A stretch of DNA of 64,000 nucleotides, taken from positions 54,874 to 118,873 of the forward strand of contig JAKFFE010000035.1 in assembly GCA_036675345.1 (NCBI GenBank). Direction: 5' to 3'. Both the position numbers and the translations under genes were made by a program. The notes below the pieces were generated by a model, which was given only the letters and a program-made list of their open reading frames with translations, made no database searches and had not been told where the DNA came from. How positions within the stretch are numbered: position 1 is the first letter of the stretch; each line of letters opens with the position of its first letter. This DNA comes from JALYOC01 sp036675345. GTDB lineage: Bacteria > Myxococcota > Myxococcia > Myxococcales > Myxococcaceae. Below are positions 1 through 8,255 of the stretch, piece by piece.

Positions 1-37
1 CCTGGGCGCGACCTGTAGCGCTTGCCGGAGGGGAACC

Positions 38-385
38 ATGAGCAACAAGCGGAAGAAGACGCGCGCCGAACTGGACGTGTACCTCAACAAATATGTCCAG
101 GGGGTCCCCTACATGGCCCGGGCCTCGGACATCAGCAGCGACGGGTTGTCCCTGGCCAACCTGATCGAACCCTCCCACGCCGGAAAGCGGGTGGGGTTGC
201 AGTTCCAGCTCCCCGGTTCGGAAGAGGTGATCTACGCGGAGGGTGAAGTGGTCCGCGAGTGGGTGGGCTCCAACCACAAGGAGGGCGCGGGGGTGCGCTT
301 CACCCTGATGACCGAGCGCCACCGGAGACTGGTGGACGCCTATGTCTCCACTTCGGGTGAGGAGCCAGGATCAGACCCCAGCTGA
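38..385 (+). CDS. PilZ-domain protein
   Basis: A 115-residue cytosolic protein made up almost entirely of one PilZ domain, so probably a c-di-GMP-binding adaptor. Both halves of the canonical binding signature are visible: RKKTR at residues 5-9 (RxxxR) and DISSDG at 31-36 (DxSxxG), about 22 residues apart as in binding-competent domains. The beta-strand segments around VGLQFQLPG and YAEGEVVREW fit the barrel. The start is supported by GGAGGGG at 27-33. There is no output domain, so any effect must go through a partner protein. It is followed by two hairpins and a promoter, so it looks monocistronic. The family call is firm; its target is unknown. Confidence 0.85.
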   Translation: MSNKRKKTRAELDVYLNKYVQGVPYMARASDISSDGLSLANLIEPSHAGKRVGLQFQLPGSEEVIYAEGEVVREWVGSNHKEGAGVRFTLMTERHRRLVDAYVSTSGEEPGSDPS

Positions 386-386
386 A

Positions 387-417
387 TTCCTTCCGAACTC
401 CAATGGGTTGGAAGGAA
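387..417. other. Hairpin downstream of the PilZ gene
   Basis: TTCCTTCC at 387-394 pairs with GGAAGGAA at 410-417, and AAC (396-398) with GTT (407-409) extends the stem past a one-base bulge. No T-run follows, so this may be a weak terminator or an mRNA 3'-end stabiliser. Confidence 0.45.
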
Positions 418-441
418 CCCTCAAGCAAGCAGGCAAGGACA

Positions 442-460
442 CCGGTGTCATTGACACCGG
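442..460. other. Perfect 8-bp hairpin overlapping a -35 element
   Basis: CCGGTGTC-ATT-GACACCGG is a perfect inverted repeat with a 3-nt loop. Its right arm contains the TTGACA -35 hexamer of the next operon, so the palindrome could be an operator as easily as an RNA hairpin. Confidence 0.45.
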
Positions 461-479
461 GTGAAGGGGTCTGTTGAAT
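451..479 (+). promoter_or_regulatory. Sigma-70-type promoter for the LPP20/FlgT-like operon
   Basis: TTGACA (451-456), a 17-nt spacer and TTGAAT (474-479) give a 6/6 -35 and a 4/6 -10. Transcription would start near 486 and leave a leader of about 55 nt before the GTG at 541. Confidence 0.6.
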
Positions 480-540
480 GGTCCTCCGGTCGGCTCGTCT
501 TATTCCCGTAAAATTTTGAAGGACTGGCCTGGAGGACCCC

Positions 541-1350
541 GTGAAGCGTCTGGTCTATCTGATTGCAGTCGCTGTTTCCCTCACGGCGTTTGCGCAGGCG
601 TCCAAGCCCGCCCAGAACGCCAAGCCCGCACCCGGTGTGAACTGGGAAGGCAAGGTCATCCAGGCCACCGGCGCCGGCGCCCCGGACATGAAGGCGGTCA
701 ATCCCGCCCAGGCCCGCCTGGGGGCAGAGCGCGCCGCCCAGATGGACGCCTTCCGCAACCTGCTGGCCCAGGTCCAGGGGATCCAAGTCACCGGCGGGAA
801 GACGGTGGGGGACATGATGGCCTCCAATGACGAGCTCAAGGGTCGGGTCAGCGGCACCCTGCGGGGCTTCAAGGTCACCGCCAAGCGCTACTTCTCCGAC
901 AGCGGCGTGGAGATCGACGTGGAGGTTCCCCTCTCCGCCATCTCCTCCGCGGTCAGCGAGGCGGCCGCGGCCCCCGCGGCCAGCGAGACCGTCTCCGGCC
1001 TGGCGATCAACACCCAGGGAGAGAAGAAGAACACCGGCCTGGTGATTGACGCCCGCGGACTCAAGGTCAGCCCGGCGCTGGCTCCCCGGGTGCTGGGCGA
1101 GGACGGCAAGGCGTTCTACACGGTGGAGATCCTCAGCGACGAGGCCCGCAAGTCCAAGGGCGTGGCCAGCTACTTCAAGACCCTGGATCAGGCGCAGAAG
1201 AGCCTGCTGGTGGGGGAGAAGCCGGTGGTGGTGAAGGCCACCCGCGCGGACGGTTCGGACCTGGTGCTCACCGCCGCGGACATCAAGAAGCTCACCGAGT
1301 CCAACAACAGCTACCTGGCCGAGGGCCGGGTCGCGATCGTCACCAACTAG
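541..1350 (+). CDS. LPP20-family exported protein (FlgP-like)
   Basis: A 269-residue exported protein. Residues 1-18 form a signal peptide with a hydrophobic core ending AFAQA; there is no lipobox cysteine, unlike classical LPP20/FlgP lipoproteins. Residues about 55-140 carry the LPP20 pattern: an alanine-rich helix (AERAAQMDAFRNLLAQVQG), a variable loop, then GFKVTAKRYFSDSGVEIDVEVPL. The rest is a second alpha/beta region of no clear family. The GTG start is supported by GGAGG at 531-535. In Vibrio the related FlgP builds an outer-membrane ring of the flagellar motor; no flagellar gene is present here, so an envelope role is inferred only. It leads a four-gene operon. Confidence 0.7.
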   Translation: MKRLVYLIAVAVSLTAFAQASKPAQNAKPAPGVNWEGKVIQATGAGAPDMKAVNPAQARLGAERAAQMDAFRNLLAQVQGIQVTGGKTVGDMMASNDELKGRVSGTLRGFKVTAKRYFSDSGVEIDVEVPLSAISSAVSEAAAAPAASETVSGLAINTQGEKKNTGLVIDARGLKVSPALAPRVLGEDGKAFYTVEILSDEARKSKGVASYFKTLDQAQKSLLVGEKPVVVKATRADGSDLVLTAADIKKLTESNNSYLAEGRVAIVTN

Positions 1351-1399
1351 TTGGCCGGAACCCCCAGGCTCTTTTGATTTCCCGGAAGGACACTTGAAC

Positions 1400-2575
1400 A
1401 TGAAGGCGCTCAAGCTCACTGCGTTCGCACTCGTCGCCCTGGTGGCGTCCAGCGCCCTGGCGCAAGAGAACACCCAGGTGGAGGCCACCGGAGAGGCGGC
1501 CATCGTCAACAATGACCGCGCCCGGGCGCTGAAGGAGGCCAAGCAGAACGCCTTCCGCAGCGCCGTGGAGCAGGCCGCGGGGGTGCTGGTCTCCTCCGAC
1601 ACCCTCACCGCCAACAACACCCTGGTCAGCGACCGGATCTATTCGCGCTCCGAGGGCTACATCAAGAAGCACACCGTGGTCGGGCAGCCCAAGGTGGAGG
1701 GCGGGGTGCTCTCGGTGACCATCAAGGCCGAGGTGGCCACCAAGGACCTGGACAAGGATCTGCAGGCGGTCCAGGCGCTGATCAACCGGAGCGGAAACCG
1801 CAAGCTGGTGATCGTGCTCAACGAGATCACCGCGACCCCCAAGGGGGAGGCGGTCTCCAGCGCGGTGATGGCCCAGGTGCTCACCGACGGGTTCAAGAAG
1901 GACGGCTGGACCCTGATCGACCCCCAGTTCGCCGCCGGGGAGCTGAACGTCAGCGCCGGGGTCACCGCCCTGACCAACACCGAGGTCAAGCGGGTGGGGA
2001 ACCTCTCCAAGGCGGAGTACATCCTCTACGGCAAGGTCAACTACCGCCAGCAGGTCACCGAGAAGAACTCCATGCTCTCCGGCGCCTACTTCGTCACCGG
2101 CGAGTACGAACTGACGGTGTTCGCCACCGACAGCGGCGATCAGCTGGCCACCCTCTCCGGGAAGATCGACTTCGATCCCAAGGAGAAGGGCGTCTCCCCG
2201 CTGCTCTCCTACGAGCGCACCGCGTTCGACCTGACCAAGAAGCGGGGCGAGAAGATCCTGGCGGATGTGCGCGCCTCGGTGGTCAAGCACCTCTCCAACA
2301 ACGAGCAGAACGGCCAGCGGGTGGCGGCCACGGTGATGGGGATGACCTCCTACAGCGCGGTCCAGAACTTCAAGAAGGTCCTGCTGGCGCAGGTCACCGG
2401 GGTCCGCGAGGTCCGCCCGGGGACGTTCGCCAACGGCAAGGCCGAGTTCGACATCGTCTTCCTCGGCTCCACCGACGAGTTCGCGGAGAAGATCGGGGAC
2501 AAGAAGTTCCAGGGCAAGGTGATCAGCGTCACCGGCGTCACCGGCAACACGGTGGAACTGACCCTGGCCAAGTGA
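1400..2575 (+). CDS. FlgT-like exported protein
   Basis: A 391-residue periplasmic protein with a clear signal peptide (MKALKLTAFALVALVASSA, cut near ALAQ). Residues about 25-110 match the FlgT N-terminal fold: VEATGEAAIVNNDRARALKE, then a helix AKQNAFRSAVEQAAGVLV and the strand VLSVTIKAEV. A central region about 130-270 (KLVIVLNEI to SGKIDF) resembles the FlgT middle domain, followed by an alpha/beta C-terminal domain. ATG at 1400 is chosen because GGAAGGA at 1383-1389 is well placed for it; a TTG two codons earlier is less likely. FlgT in Vibrio assembles the H-ring around the flagellar basal body; here its partner is the adjacent LPP20 protein. Confidence 0.65.
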   Translation: MKALKLTAFALVALVASSALAQENTQVEATGEAAIVNNDRARALKEAKQNAFRSAVEQAAGVLVSSDTLTANNTLVSDRIYSRSEGYIKKHTVVGQPKVEGGVLSVTIKAEVATKDLDKDLQAVQALINRSGNRKLVIVLNEITATPKGEAVSSAVMAQVLTDGFKKDGWTLIDPQFAAGELNVSAGVTALTNTEVKRVGNLSKAEYILYGKVNYRQQVTEKNSMLSGAYFVTGEYELTVFATDSGDQLATLSGKIDFDPKEKGVSPLLSYERTAFDLTKKRGEKILADVRASVVKHLSNNEQNGQRVAATVMGMTSYSAVQNFKKVLLAQVTGVREVRPGTFANGKAEFDIVFLGSTDEFAEKIGDKKFQGKVISVTGVTGNTVELTLAK

Positions 2576-2946
2576 GGCGGCTGGGGCCGGTGCTCGCGCT
2601 GCTGTCCTGCGCGGGCCCGCCTTCGGAATCGCCCAGCGTGGGACAGGCCCGGGCGGTGTTGCACCGGGCGCAGGGAAGTGGAGCGGCGGATCGCACCGGG
2701 CAGCTGTGGTTGCGGTGCAGTCCAGAGGACGCCGGGGTGTGGGTGGACGGGATCTCCCGCGGCAGTTGCCAGCAGCTGGCAGGGCGCGGGTTGACCCTGG
2801 AGGCGGTGGGCGGCGGGATGCACCGGGTGGACGTGAAGAAGGACGGATTCTGGCCGTATGTGACGTACTACGACCCGGATGGGGTCAAGGCCGCGCTGAC
2901 CATCCGCTTGCGGCCGTTGGGACAGTCCGAGGGAGAGGCACGATGA
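2572..2946 (+). CDS. Small PEGA-like lipoprotein
   Basis: A 124-residue predicted lipoprotein. The N-terminus MRRLGPVLALLSC carries a short hydrophobic stretch and a lipobox cysteine at residue 13. A stretch around residues 43-112 (LWLRCSPEDAGVWVDGISRG, then a beta strand VDVKKDGFWPYVTYY) resembles a PEGA-type surface module: an ornamental beta fold with VxVDG and a Kxx(G/F)(W/Y) strand. The GTG start overlaps the previous stop as GTGA (2572-2575), and its own stop overlaps the next ATG, so it is translationally coupled on both sides. The specific role is unknown. Confidence 0.6.
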   Translation: MRRLGPVLALLSCAGPPSESPSVGQARAVLHRAQGSGAADRTGQLWLRCSPEDAGVWVDGISRGSCQQLAGRGLTLEAVGGGMHRVDVKKDGFWPYVTYYDPDGVKAALTIRLRPLGQSEGEAR

Positions 2947-3719
2947 ACCGCCGTCATGAGATTGCTCGGTTGACCGTCGCACTGGCGCTGTTGGCACCCG
3001 CCCTGGCGTTCGCCGCGGTGGGGAAGGTCTCCCAACTGCAGGGCAAGGCCAGCCGCACCGGCACCGACGGGGTGAAGGTGGCGCTGGCCCAGGGTTCGGA
3101 GATCGAGGTCGGCGACTCGCTCAAGGTCGAGAAGGGCGGGGCGCTCAAGCTGCTGCTCAACGACGAGAGCGTGCTGGCGGTCGGTCCGGAGAGCCAGCTG
3201 GTGATCAACGAGGCCGAGTTCTCCGGCCTGGAGCGCAAGGGCTTCTCCGCCAAGCTGATGTTCGGCGCGGTGTGGGCCAAGGTGAAGAAGGTCGCAGCCG
3301 GGTCGGAGGCCAAGTTCGAGGTCACCACCGAGCGCGCGGTGGCCGGGGTGCGCGGCACCATCTTCCGGGTGGACGCCACCAAGCTGCTCAAGGCCTCCAC
3401 CGGGTCCAAGAAGAAGAAGTCGGTCCCGGTGACCGTGGTGCGGGTGACCGAGGGCAAGGTGGCGGTGGACGCCCAGGTCCGCCTGGCCCAGGCCAAGGTC
3501 CCGGCCGCCCAGGGGCAGACCCAGCCCGCCTCCACCGGCCCGCGCCGGCAGGTGGCCGGCCCGGGGCAGATCTCCAAGGACGAGTGGGAGAAGAAGTTCG
3601 TGGAGCTGCAGCGGGACAGCCAGGTCACCGTGGGCGAGGACCTGTGGGAGGTCACCCAGCTGCAGCTGCAGAAGGACGACCCGCTGGCCAAGTTCGTGGC
3701 CGCCGACAACCACGAGTAG
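2943..3719 (+). CDS. FecR-domain exported protein
   Basis: A 258-residue exported protein: signal peptide MNRRHEIARLTVALALLAP to AFAA, then a FecR/LysM-like beta domain at about residues 25-150. Typical FecR-type strands are visible: GKASRTGTDGVKVALAQGSEI, VEKGGALKLLLNDESVLAVG, KLMFGAVWAKVKK and the hallmark TERAVAGVRGTIFRV. The C-terminal part is lysine- and glutamine-rich and may be extended. FecR-like domains of this type bind periplasmic or surface ligands rather than sigma factors when no sigma gene is nearby, as here. The ATG overlaps the preceding TGA (ATGA at 2943-2946). It is the last gene of the coupled block. Confidence 0.75.
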   Translation: MNRRHEIARLTVALALLAPALAFAAVGKVSQLQGKASRTGTDGVKVALAQGSEIEVGDSLKVEKGGALKLLLNDESVLAVGPESQLVINEAEFSGLERKGFSAKLMFGAVWAKVKKVAAGSEAKFEVTTERAVAGVRGTIFRVDATKLLKASTGSKKKKSVPVTVVRVTEGKVAVDAQVRLAQAKVPAAQGQTQPASTGPRRQVAGPGQISKDEWEKKFVELQRDSQVTVGEDLWEVTQLQLQKDDPLAKFVAADNHE

Positions 3720-3740
3720 GACCCGGTTAAGTTCCGCAGC

Positions 3741-4325
3741 GTGGAAGAAGAACGCACCGAACGCTGGCTCAACGTCCCGAACGCCATCACCTACGTCCGG
3801 TTCGCGTTGATCCCGGTGTTCGTGGTGCAGCACCTGAACGGCAACCCCGGCTGGGCGCTGACCGTGTTCGTGGTGGCCGCGGCCTCCGACGGAATCGACG
3901 GTCTGCTGGCCAGGCTGCTGAACCAGCGCACCAAGCTGGGGGCACTGCTGGATCCAATCGCCGACAAGCTGCTGGTGTTCTCCGCGTTGGTGACCCTGGT
4001 GATCGAGCGGCGGCTGCCCCTGCTGTTGCTGCTGCTGATCCTCTTCCGTGACGGGTGGATGATCGTCGGCGCCGCGGTGGTGAGGCACAAGCGCCTGGAC
4101 CTGCCCGCCCGGCCCAGCCGGGTCGGCAAGTACGCGACCTTCTCCCTGGTCCTGCTGGTGGTGCTGGCGCTGGTGGACCAGTACGCCGCCAACAGCGAGA
4201 CCCTGCACGCGTACACCGCGGTGATGGGCTTCATCGCCGGGCTGTGCGTGGTGATCAGCACCTTCCAGTACTTCGCCCGCTTCGGTTACCTGCTGTTCGC
4301 CCCCGCCCGGCCGCAGGCGCCCTGA
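3741..4325 (+). CDS. CDP-alcohol phosphatidyltransferase (PgsA-like)
   Basis: A 194-residue integral membrane enzyme that would transfer a phosphatidyl group from CDP-diacylglycerol to an alcohol, most likely glycerol-3-phosphate in phosphatidylglycerol synthesis. The family signature is complete: DGIDGLLAR at about residues 53-61, G at 70, then DPIAD at 74-78 (D-x2-D-G-x2-A-R-x8-G-x3-D-x3-D). Several hydrophobic helices follow, including LPLLLLLLILFRDGWMIVGA. GTG start. The alcohol substrate cannot be read from the motif, so cardiolipin synthase of the CDP-alcohol type is an alternative. Confidence 0.85.
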   Translation: MEEERTERWLNVPNAITYVRFALIPVFVVQHLNGNPGWALTVFVVAAASDGIDGLLARLLNQRTKLGALLDPIADKLLVFSALVTLVIERRLPLLLLLLILFRDGWMIVGAAVVRHKRLDLPARPSRVGKYATFSLVLLVVLALVDQYAANSETLHAYTAVMGFIAGLCVVISTFQYFARFGYLLFAPARPQAP

Positions 4326-4439
4326 GGGGGCCGCCGCCGCCGGGTGCCCGGGTGCCGGGCGGTCCGGTGCTCCGCCGCCCGGACGGTGGTGATCGCCGCA
4401 GAGGGCTGTTCCACTCCCCGAAGGAGCGCGAGGTTGCCC

Positions 4440-4468
4440 TTGACGCTCCCGGAAGGCGCTGGTATCTC
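4440..4468 (+). promoter_or_regulatory. Promoter of tRNA-Val
   Basis: TTGACG (4440-4445), a 17-nt spacer and TATCTC (4463-4468). The tRNA begins 13 nt after the -10. Confidence 0.65.
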
Positions 4469-4481
4469 GCGCGCGCCTCAC

Positions 4482-4553
<72 letters not shown>

Positions 4554-4565
4554 CAAGCAGCAAGA

Positions 4566-4606
4566 CGGGCGGCGCGGCGAAAGCCGTCGCCGCCCGAAAC
4601 GTTTTT
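4566..4606 (+). terminator. Intrinsic terminator after tRNA-Val
   Basis: CGGGCGGCG pairs with CGCCGCCCG and the inner CGGC/GCCG stem closes a GAAA tetraloop (hairpin 4566-4596). A short spacer and TTTTT (4602-4606) follow. Confidence 0.75.
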
Positions 4607-4674
4607 CCACCAAGTGCGGACGTTGGGACATTCCTCCACCTCCGCCGGGTGTTGAAGCCGGCAGGAGCCTGGGA

Positions 4675-6606
4675 ATGAGCGAAGTGGTCACCGTAACCCT
4701 CCCCGATGGCAGCCAGAAGCAGGCGGCCCGGGGCATGAAGATCGCCGACTTCGTCCGGGAGAGCATTGGCCCCGGGCTGGCCAAGGCGGCGCTGGCCGCC
4801 AAGGTGAACGGGCAGCACGTGGATCTGGCCCGCACCCTGGACGCCGACGCCAAGCTGGAGATCCTCACCCCCAAGTCCGGCGCGGACGCGCTGGAGATCG
4901 CCCGGCACGACGCGGCCCACGTGGTGGCCAGCGCGGTGCAGCGGCTGTTCCCCGGGACCCAGGTCACCATCGGTCCTTCGATCGAGGACGGGTTCTATTA
5001 CGACTTCTCCCGGGAGACCCCGTTCACCCCCGAGGACCTGGAGAAGATCGAGGCGGAGGCCAACGCGGAGATCGCCCGCGATCTGCCCTTCGTGCGCACA
5101 GAGGTCTCCCCCCAGGAGGCGATCGCCCTCTTCGAGAAGCTGGGCGAGAAGTTCAAGGTGGAGATCGTCCAGGACATCGTGGCCAAGGGGGCGCAGACGC
5201 TGACCCTCTACACCCACGGGGACTGGGTGGACTTCTGCCTGGGGCCCCACGGGCCGTCCACCGGGCGGATCGGGGTGATCAAGCTGCTCTCCTCCTCCGG
5301 CGCCTACTGGCGCGGGGATCACCGCAACCCGATGCTGCAGCGGATCTACGGGACCGCCTTCTTCGACAAGAAGCAGCTGGCGGAGTGGGTGAACCGGCAG
5401 GAGGAGGCCAAGATGCGCGACCACCGCAAGCTGGGCAAGGAGCTGGACCTGTTCCACTTCCACCCCTTCGCTCCGGGCGCCGCCTTCTGGACCGAGAAGG
5501 GGACGTCGATCTACCAGACCCTGGCCACCTACATGCGCCGGCTGACCACCGCGGACGGCTATGTGGAGATCAAGACCCCGCTGCTCTTCAACAAGGGCCT
5601 GTGGGAGATCTCCGGCCACTGGGGCAAGTACAAGGAGAACATGTTCCTGGTGCTGGACAGCGAGTCCGGTGAGCACGACTTCTCGCTCAAGCCGATGAAC
5701 TGCCCCTCCCACCACATCTTCTACGGCTTCAAGAAGCACAGCTACCGGGACCTGCCGCTGCGGCTGCACACCCAGGATGTGCTGCACCGCAACGAGGCCT
5801 CCGGCACCCTGGGGGGGCTGACCCGGGTCCGCCAGTTCGCGCAGGACGACGCGCACATCTACTGCACCGAGGCGCAGATCGGAGACGAGGTCCGTCGCTT
5901 CGTGAAGCTGCTGGATCGCGTCTACAACGGGGTGGGGCTGAAGTACTCGGCCAAGTTCTCCACCCGCCCGGAGAAGCGGCTGGGCGAGGACGCCACCTGG
6001 GATCGCGCCGAGCAGGCCTTGGAGGGGGTGCTCAAGACGCTGAACATCCCCTACGAGGTCAAGCCGGGGGAGGGGGCCTTCTACGGCCCCAAGATCGACT
6101 TCGACGTCTCCGACAGCATCGGCCGCAAGTGGCAGCTGGGCACCATGCAGCTGGACTACCTGGCCGCGGAACGCTTCGATTTGACCTACGTGGGAGAGGA
6201 CAACTCACCGCACCGCCCGGTGGTCCTCCACCGTGCGATCTACGGGTCGTTCGAGCGCTTCATCGCCATCCTGATCGAGCACTTCGCCGGGGCCTTCCCT
6301 ACCTGGCTGGCGCCCGTGCAGGCAGTGATCGTCACCATCGCCGACCGGCACCTGGACTATGCCCGGCAGGTGGAGGAGCAGCTTCGCGCCAAGGGGTTCC
6401 GGGTGGAGCTGGACGAGCGCGGGATGTCGATGAACGCCAAGATTCGGGAGCACCAGATGCAAAAGGTGCCCTTTACCCTGGTGATCGGTGACAAAGAGGT
6501 CGAGCAAGCTGCTGTCGCTCCGCGCCGCTATGGTGGAGAGGACCTCAAGACAGTGAAGTTGGACGCCTTCCTGGATCTCCTGGGGAAGGAGTCGGCGTTT
6601 CCCTAG
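4675..6606 (+). CDS. thrS: Threonyl-tRNA synthetase
   Basis: A 643-residue class II synthetase charging tRNA-Thr. Domains in order: N-terminal TGS domain (about 1-65), editing domain (about 70-225), catalytic core (about 240-530) and anticodon-binding domain (about 535-640). The editing site shows HDAAH and, further on, DFCLGPHGPSTG with the conserved Cys and His. The core shows KPMNCPSHH, VLHRNEASGTLGGLTRVRQF (motif 2) and HRAIYGSFERF (motif 3). Length is normal. The ATG has AGGAG at 4664-4668. It leads the translation block, but infC downstream has its own likely promoter. Confidence 0.97.
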   Translation: MSEVVTVTLPDGSQKQAARGMKIADFVRESIGPGLAKAALAAKVNGQHVDLARTLDADAKLEILTPKSGADALEIARHDAAHVVASAVQRLFPGTQVTIGPSIEDGFYYDFSRETPFTPEDLEKIEAEANAEIARDLPFVRTEVSPQEAIALFEKLGEKFKVEIVQDIVAKGAQTLTLYTHGDWVDFCLGPHGPSTGRIGVIKLLSSSGAYWRGDHRNPMLQRIYGTAFFDKKQLAEWVNRQEEAKMRDHRKLGKELDLFHFHPFAPGAAFWTEKGTSIYQTLATYMRRLTTADGYVEIKTPLLFNKGLWEISGHWGKYKENMFLVLDSESGEHDFSLKPMNCPSHHIFYGFKKHSYRDLPLRLHTQDVLHRNEASGTLGGLTRVRQFAQDDAHIYCTEAQIGDEVRRFVKLLDRVYNGVGLKYSAKFSTRPEKRLGEDATWDRAEQALEGVLKTLNIPYEVKPGEGAFYGPKIDFDVSDSIGRKWQLGTMQLDYLAAERFDLTYVGEDNSPHRPVVLHRAIYGSFERFIAILIEHFAGAFPTWLAPVQAVIVTIADRHLDYARQVEEQLRAKGFRVELDERGMSMNAKIREHQMQKVPFTLVIGDKEVEQAAVAPRRYGGEDLKTVKLDAFLDLLGKESAFP

Positions 6607-6615
6607 GGACCGCCC

Positions 6616-6643
6616 TTGACACCTAGATGTACCCAAGTATCTT
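6616..6643 (+). promoter_or_regulatory. Promoter upstream of infC
   Basis: TTGACA (6616-6621), a 16-nt spacer and TATCTT (6638-6643), starting ten bases after the thrS stop. It would give infC-rpmI-rplT their own transcript with a leader of about 50 nt. Confidence 0.55.
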
Positions 6644-6701
6644 CCGCCGTCTTTTTCAGGCCAGACCCGCAGGAAATCCTGCAATTTGAAGGAGTCGTCG
6701 C

Positions 6702-7424
<723 letters not shown>

Positions 7425-7492
7425 CTTCGGGCCGCAAGAAACGATACCAGGCGGCGGGAAGCTGTCGCCGATTTGAGAGGTTTGGAGGAGTC

Positions 7493-7699
7493 ATGCCGAA
7501 GTTGAAGACGAGAAGCGGCGCGAAGAAGCGCTTCCACGTGAAGAAGACGGGCAAGGTGAAGCACGGCAAGGCATTCGGTAAGCACCTGTTTACCCACGCC
7601 AAGTCCCCTTCCCAGAAGCGCCGCAATCGCGGCACCGGCCACCTGGCGTCCATGGACGCCAAGAAGGTCGTCCAGGAGCTTTTCCCCTACGGCAAGTAG
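7493..7699 (+). CDS. rpmI: Ribosomal protein bL35
   Basis: A 68-residue basic protein of the large subunit, with the typical start MPKLKTRSGAKKRF and a conserved core HAKSPSQKRRNRG. GGAGGAG lies just before the ATG. Its position between infC and rplT is the standard bacterial order, and L35 and L20 are normally co-regulated by L20 binding to the leader; no obvious L20 site was recognised here. Confidence 0.97.
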   Translation: MPKLKTRSGAKKRFHVKKTGKVKHGKAFGKHLFTHAKSPSQKRRNRGTGHLASMDAKKVVQELFPYGK

Positions 7700-7789
7700 C
7701 CGTTCGGGACACCCGCTGCTGGCGTCTTCGTGAGAAGGCAGCCGCGGCGGTGACATTCGCCCGAGAGGGCCGAAGTAGGGAGCATCAAG

Positions 7790-8137
7790 ATGCGCGTCAA
7801 AAAGGGTTTCAAGGCTCGTCGTCGTCGTAACCGCATTCTCAAGCTGGCCAAGGGTTACCGCGGCCGTCGGAAGAATTGCTACAAGCGGGCAAACCAGGCC
7901 GTCGAGCGCGCCCTGGATTACGCCAGCCGTGATCGGATGCGGCGCAAGCGGGTGTTCCGCGCGCTGTGGATCGTCCGGATCAACGCTGCGGCGCGGGGCT
8001 CCGGCCTCTCGTACTCCCGCCTGATCGCCGGCCTGAGCAAGGCCAAGATCGCCATCGACCGCAAGGTGCTGGCCGATCTGGCGGTGGCGGACCCGTCCGG
8101 CTTTGCGGCCATCGCGAACCTCGCGAAGGCGGCGTAG
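7790..8137 (+). CDS. rplT: Ribosomal protein bL20
   Basis: A 115-residue basic protein that binds 23S rRNA early in 50S assembly. The diagnostic N-terminal tail is present (FKARRRRNRILKLAKGYRGR), as is the globular end (LIAGLSKAKIAIDRKVLADL). Normal length. GGGAG precedes the ATG. A strong hairpin and T-run follow at 8184-8228, closing or attenuating the infC-rpmI-rplT transcript before pheS. Confidence 0.97.
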   Translation: MRVKKGFKARRRRNRILKLAKGYRGRRKNCYKRANQAVERALDYASRDRMRRKRVFRALWIVRINAAARGSGLSYSRLIAGLSKAKIAIDRKVLADLAVADPSGFAAIANLAKAA

Positions 8138-8183
8138 CCCCCAGCCGGGGCTTCAACCCCCCCGGCATTGAAGTCTGGCGATT

Positions 8184-8228
8184 GGGGCCGGCCTGCCTTT
8201 CGGGGTAGGTGGCCCCTTTTGCTTTTTT
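8184..8228 (+). terminator. Terminator or attenuator between rplT and pheS
   Basis: GGGGCC (8184-8189) pairs with GGCCCC (8211-8216). Inside it CCTGCC (8192-8197) pairs with GGTAGG (8204-8209). TTTT and then TTTTTT follow at 8217-8228. A smaller GC hairpin sits just upstream at 8136-8152. No leader peptide rich in Phe codons was found, so simple termination is as likely as attenuation of pheST. Confidence 0.8.
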
Positions 8229-8255
8229 CAGGAAGCAGCAACAGAGGGGACGGTC

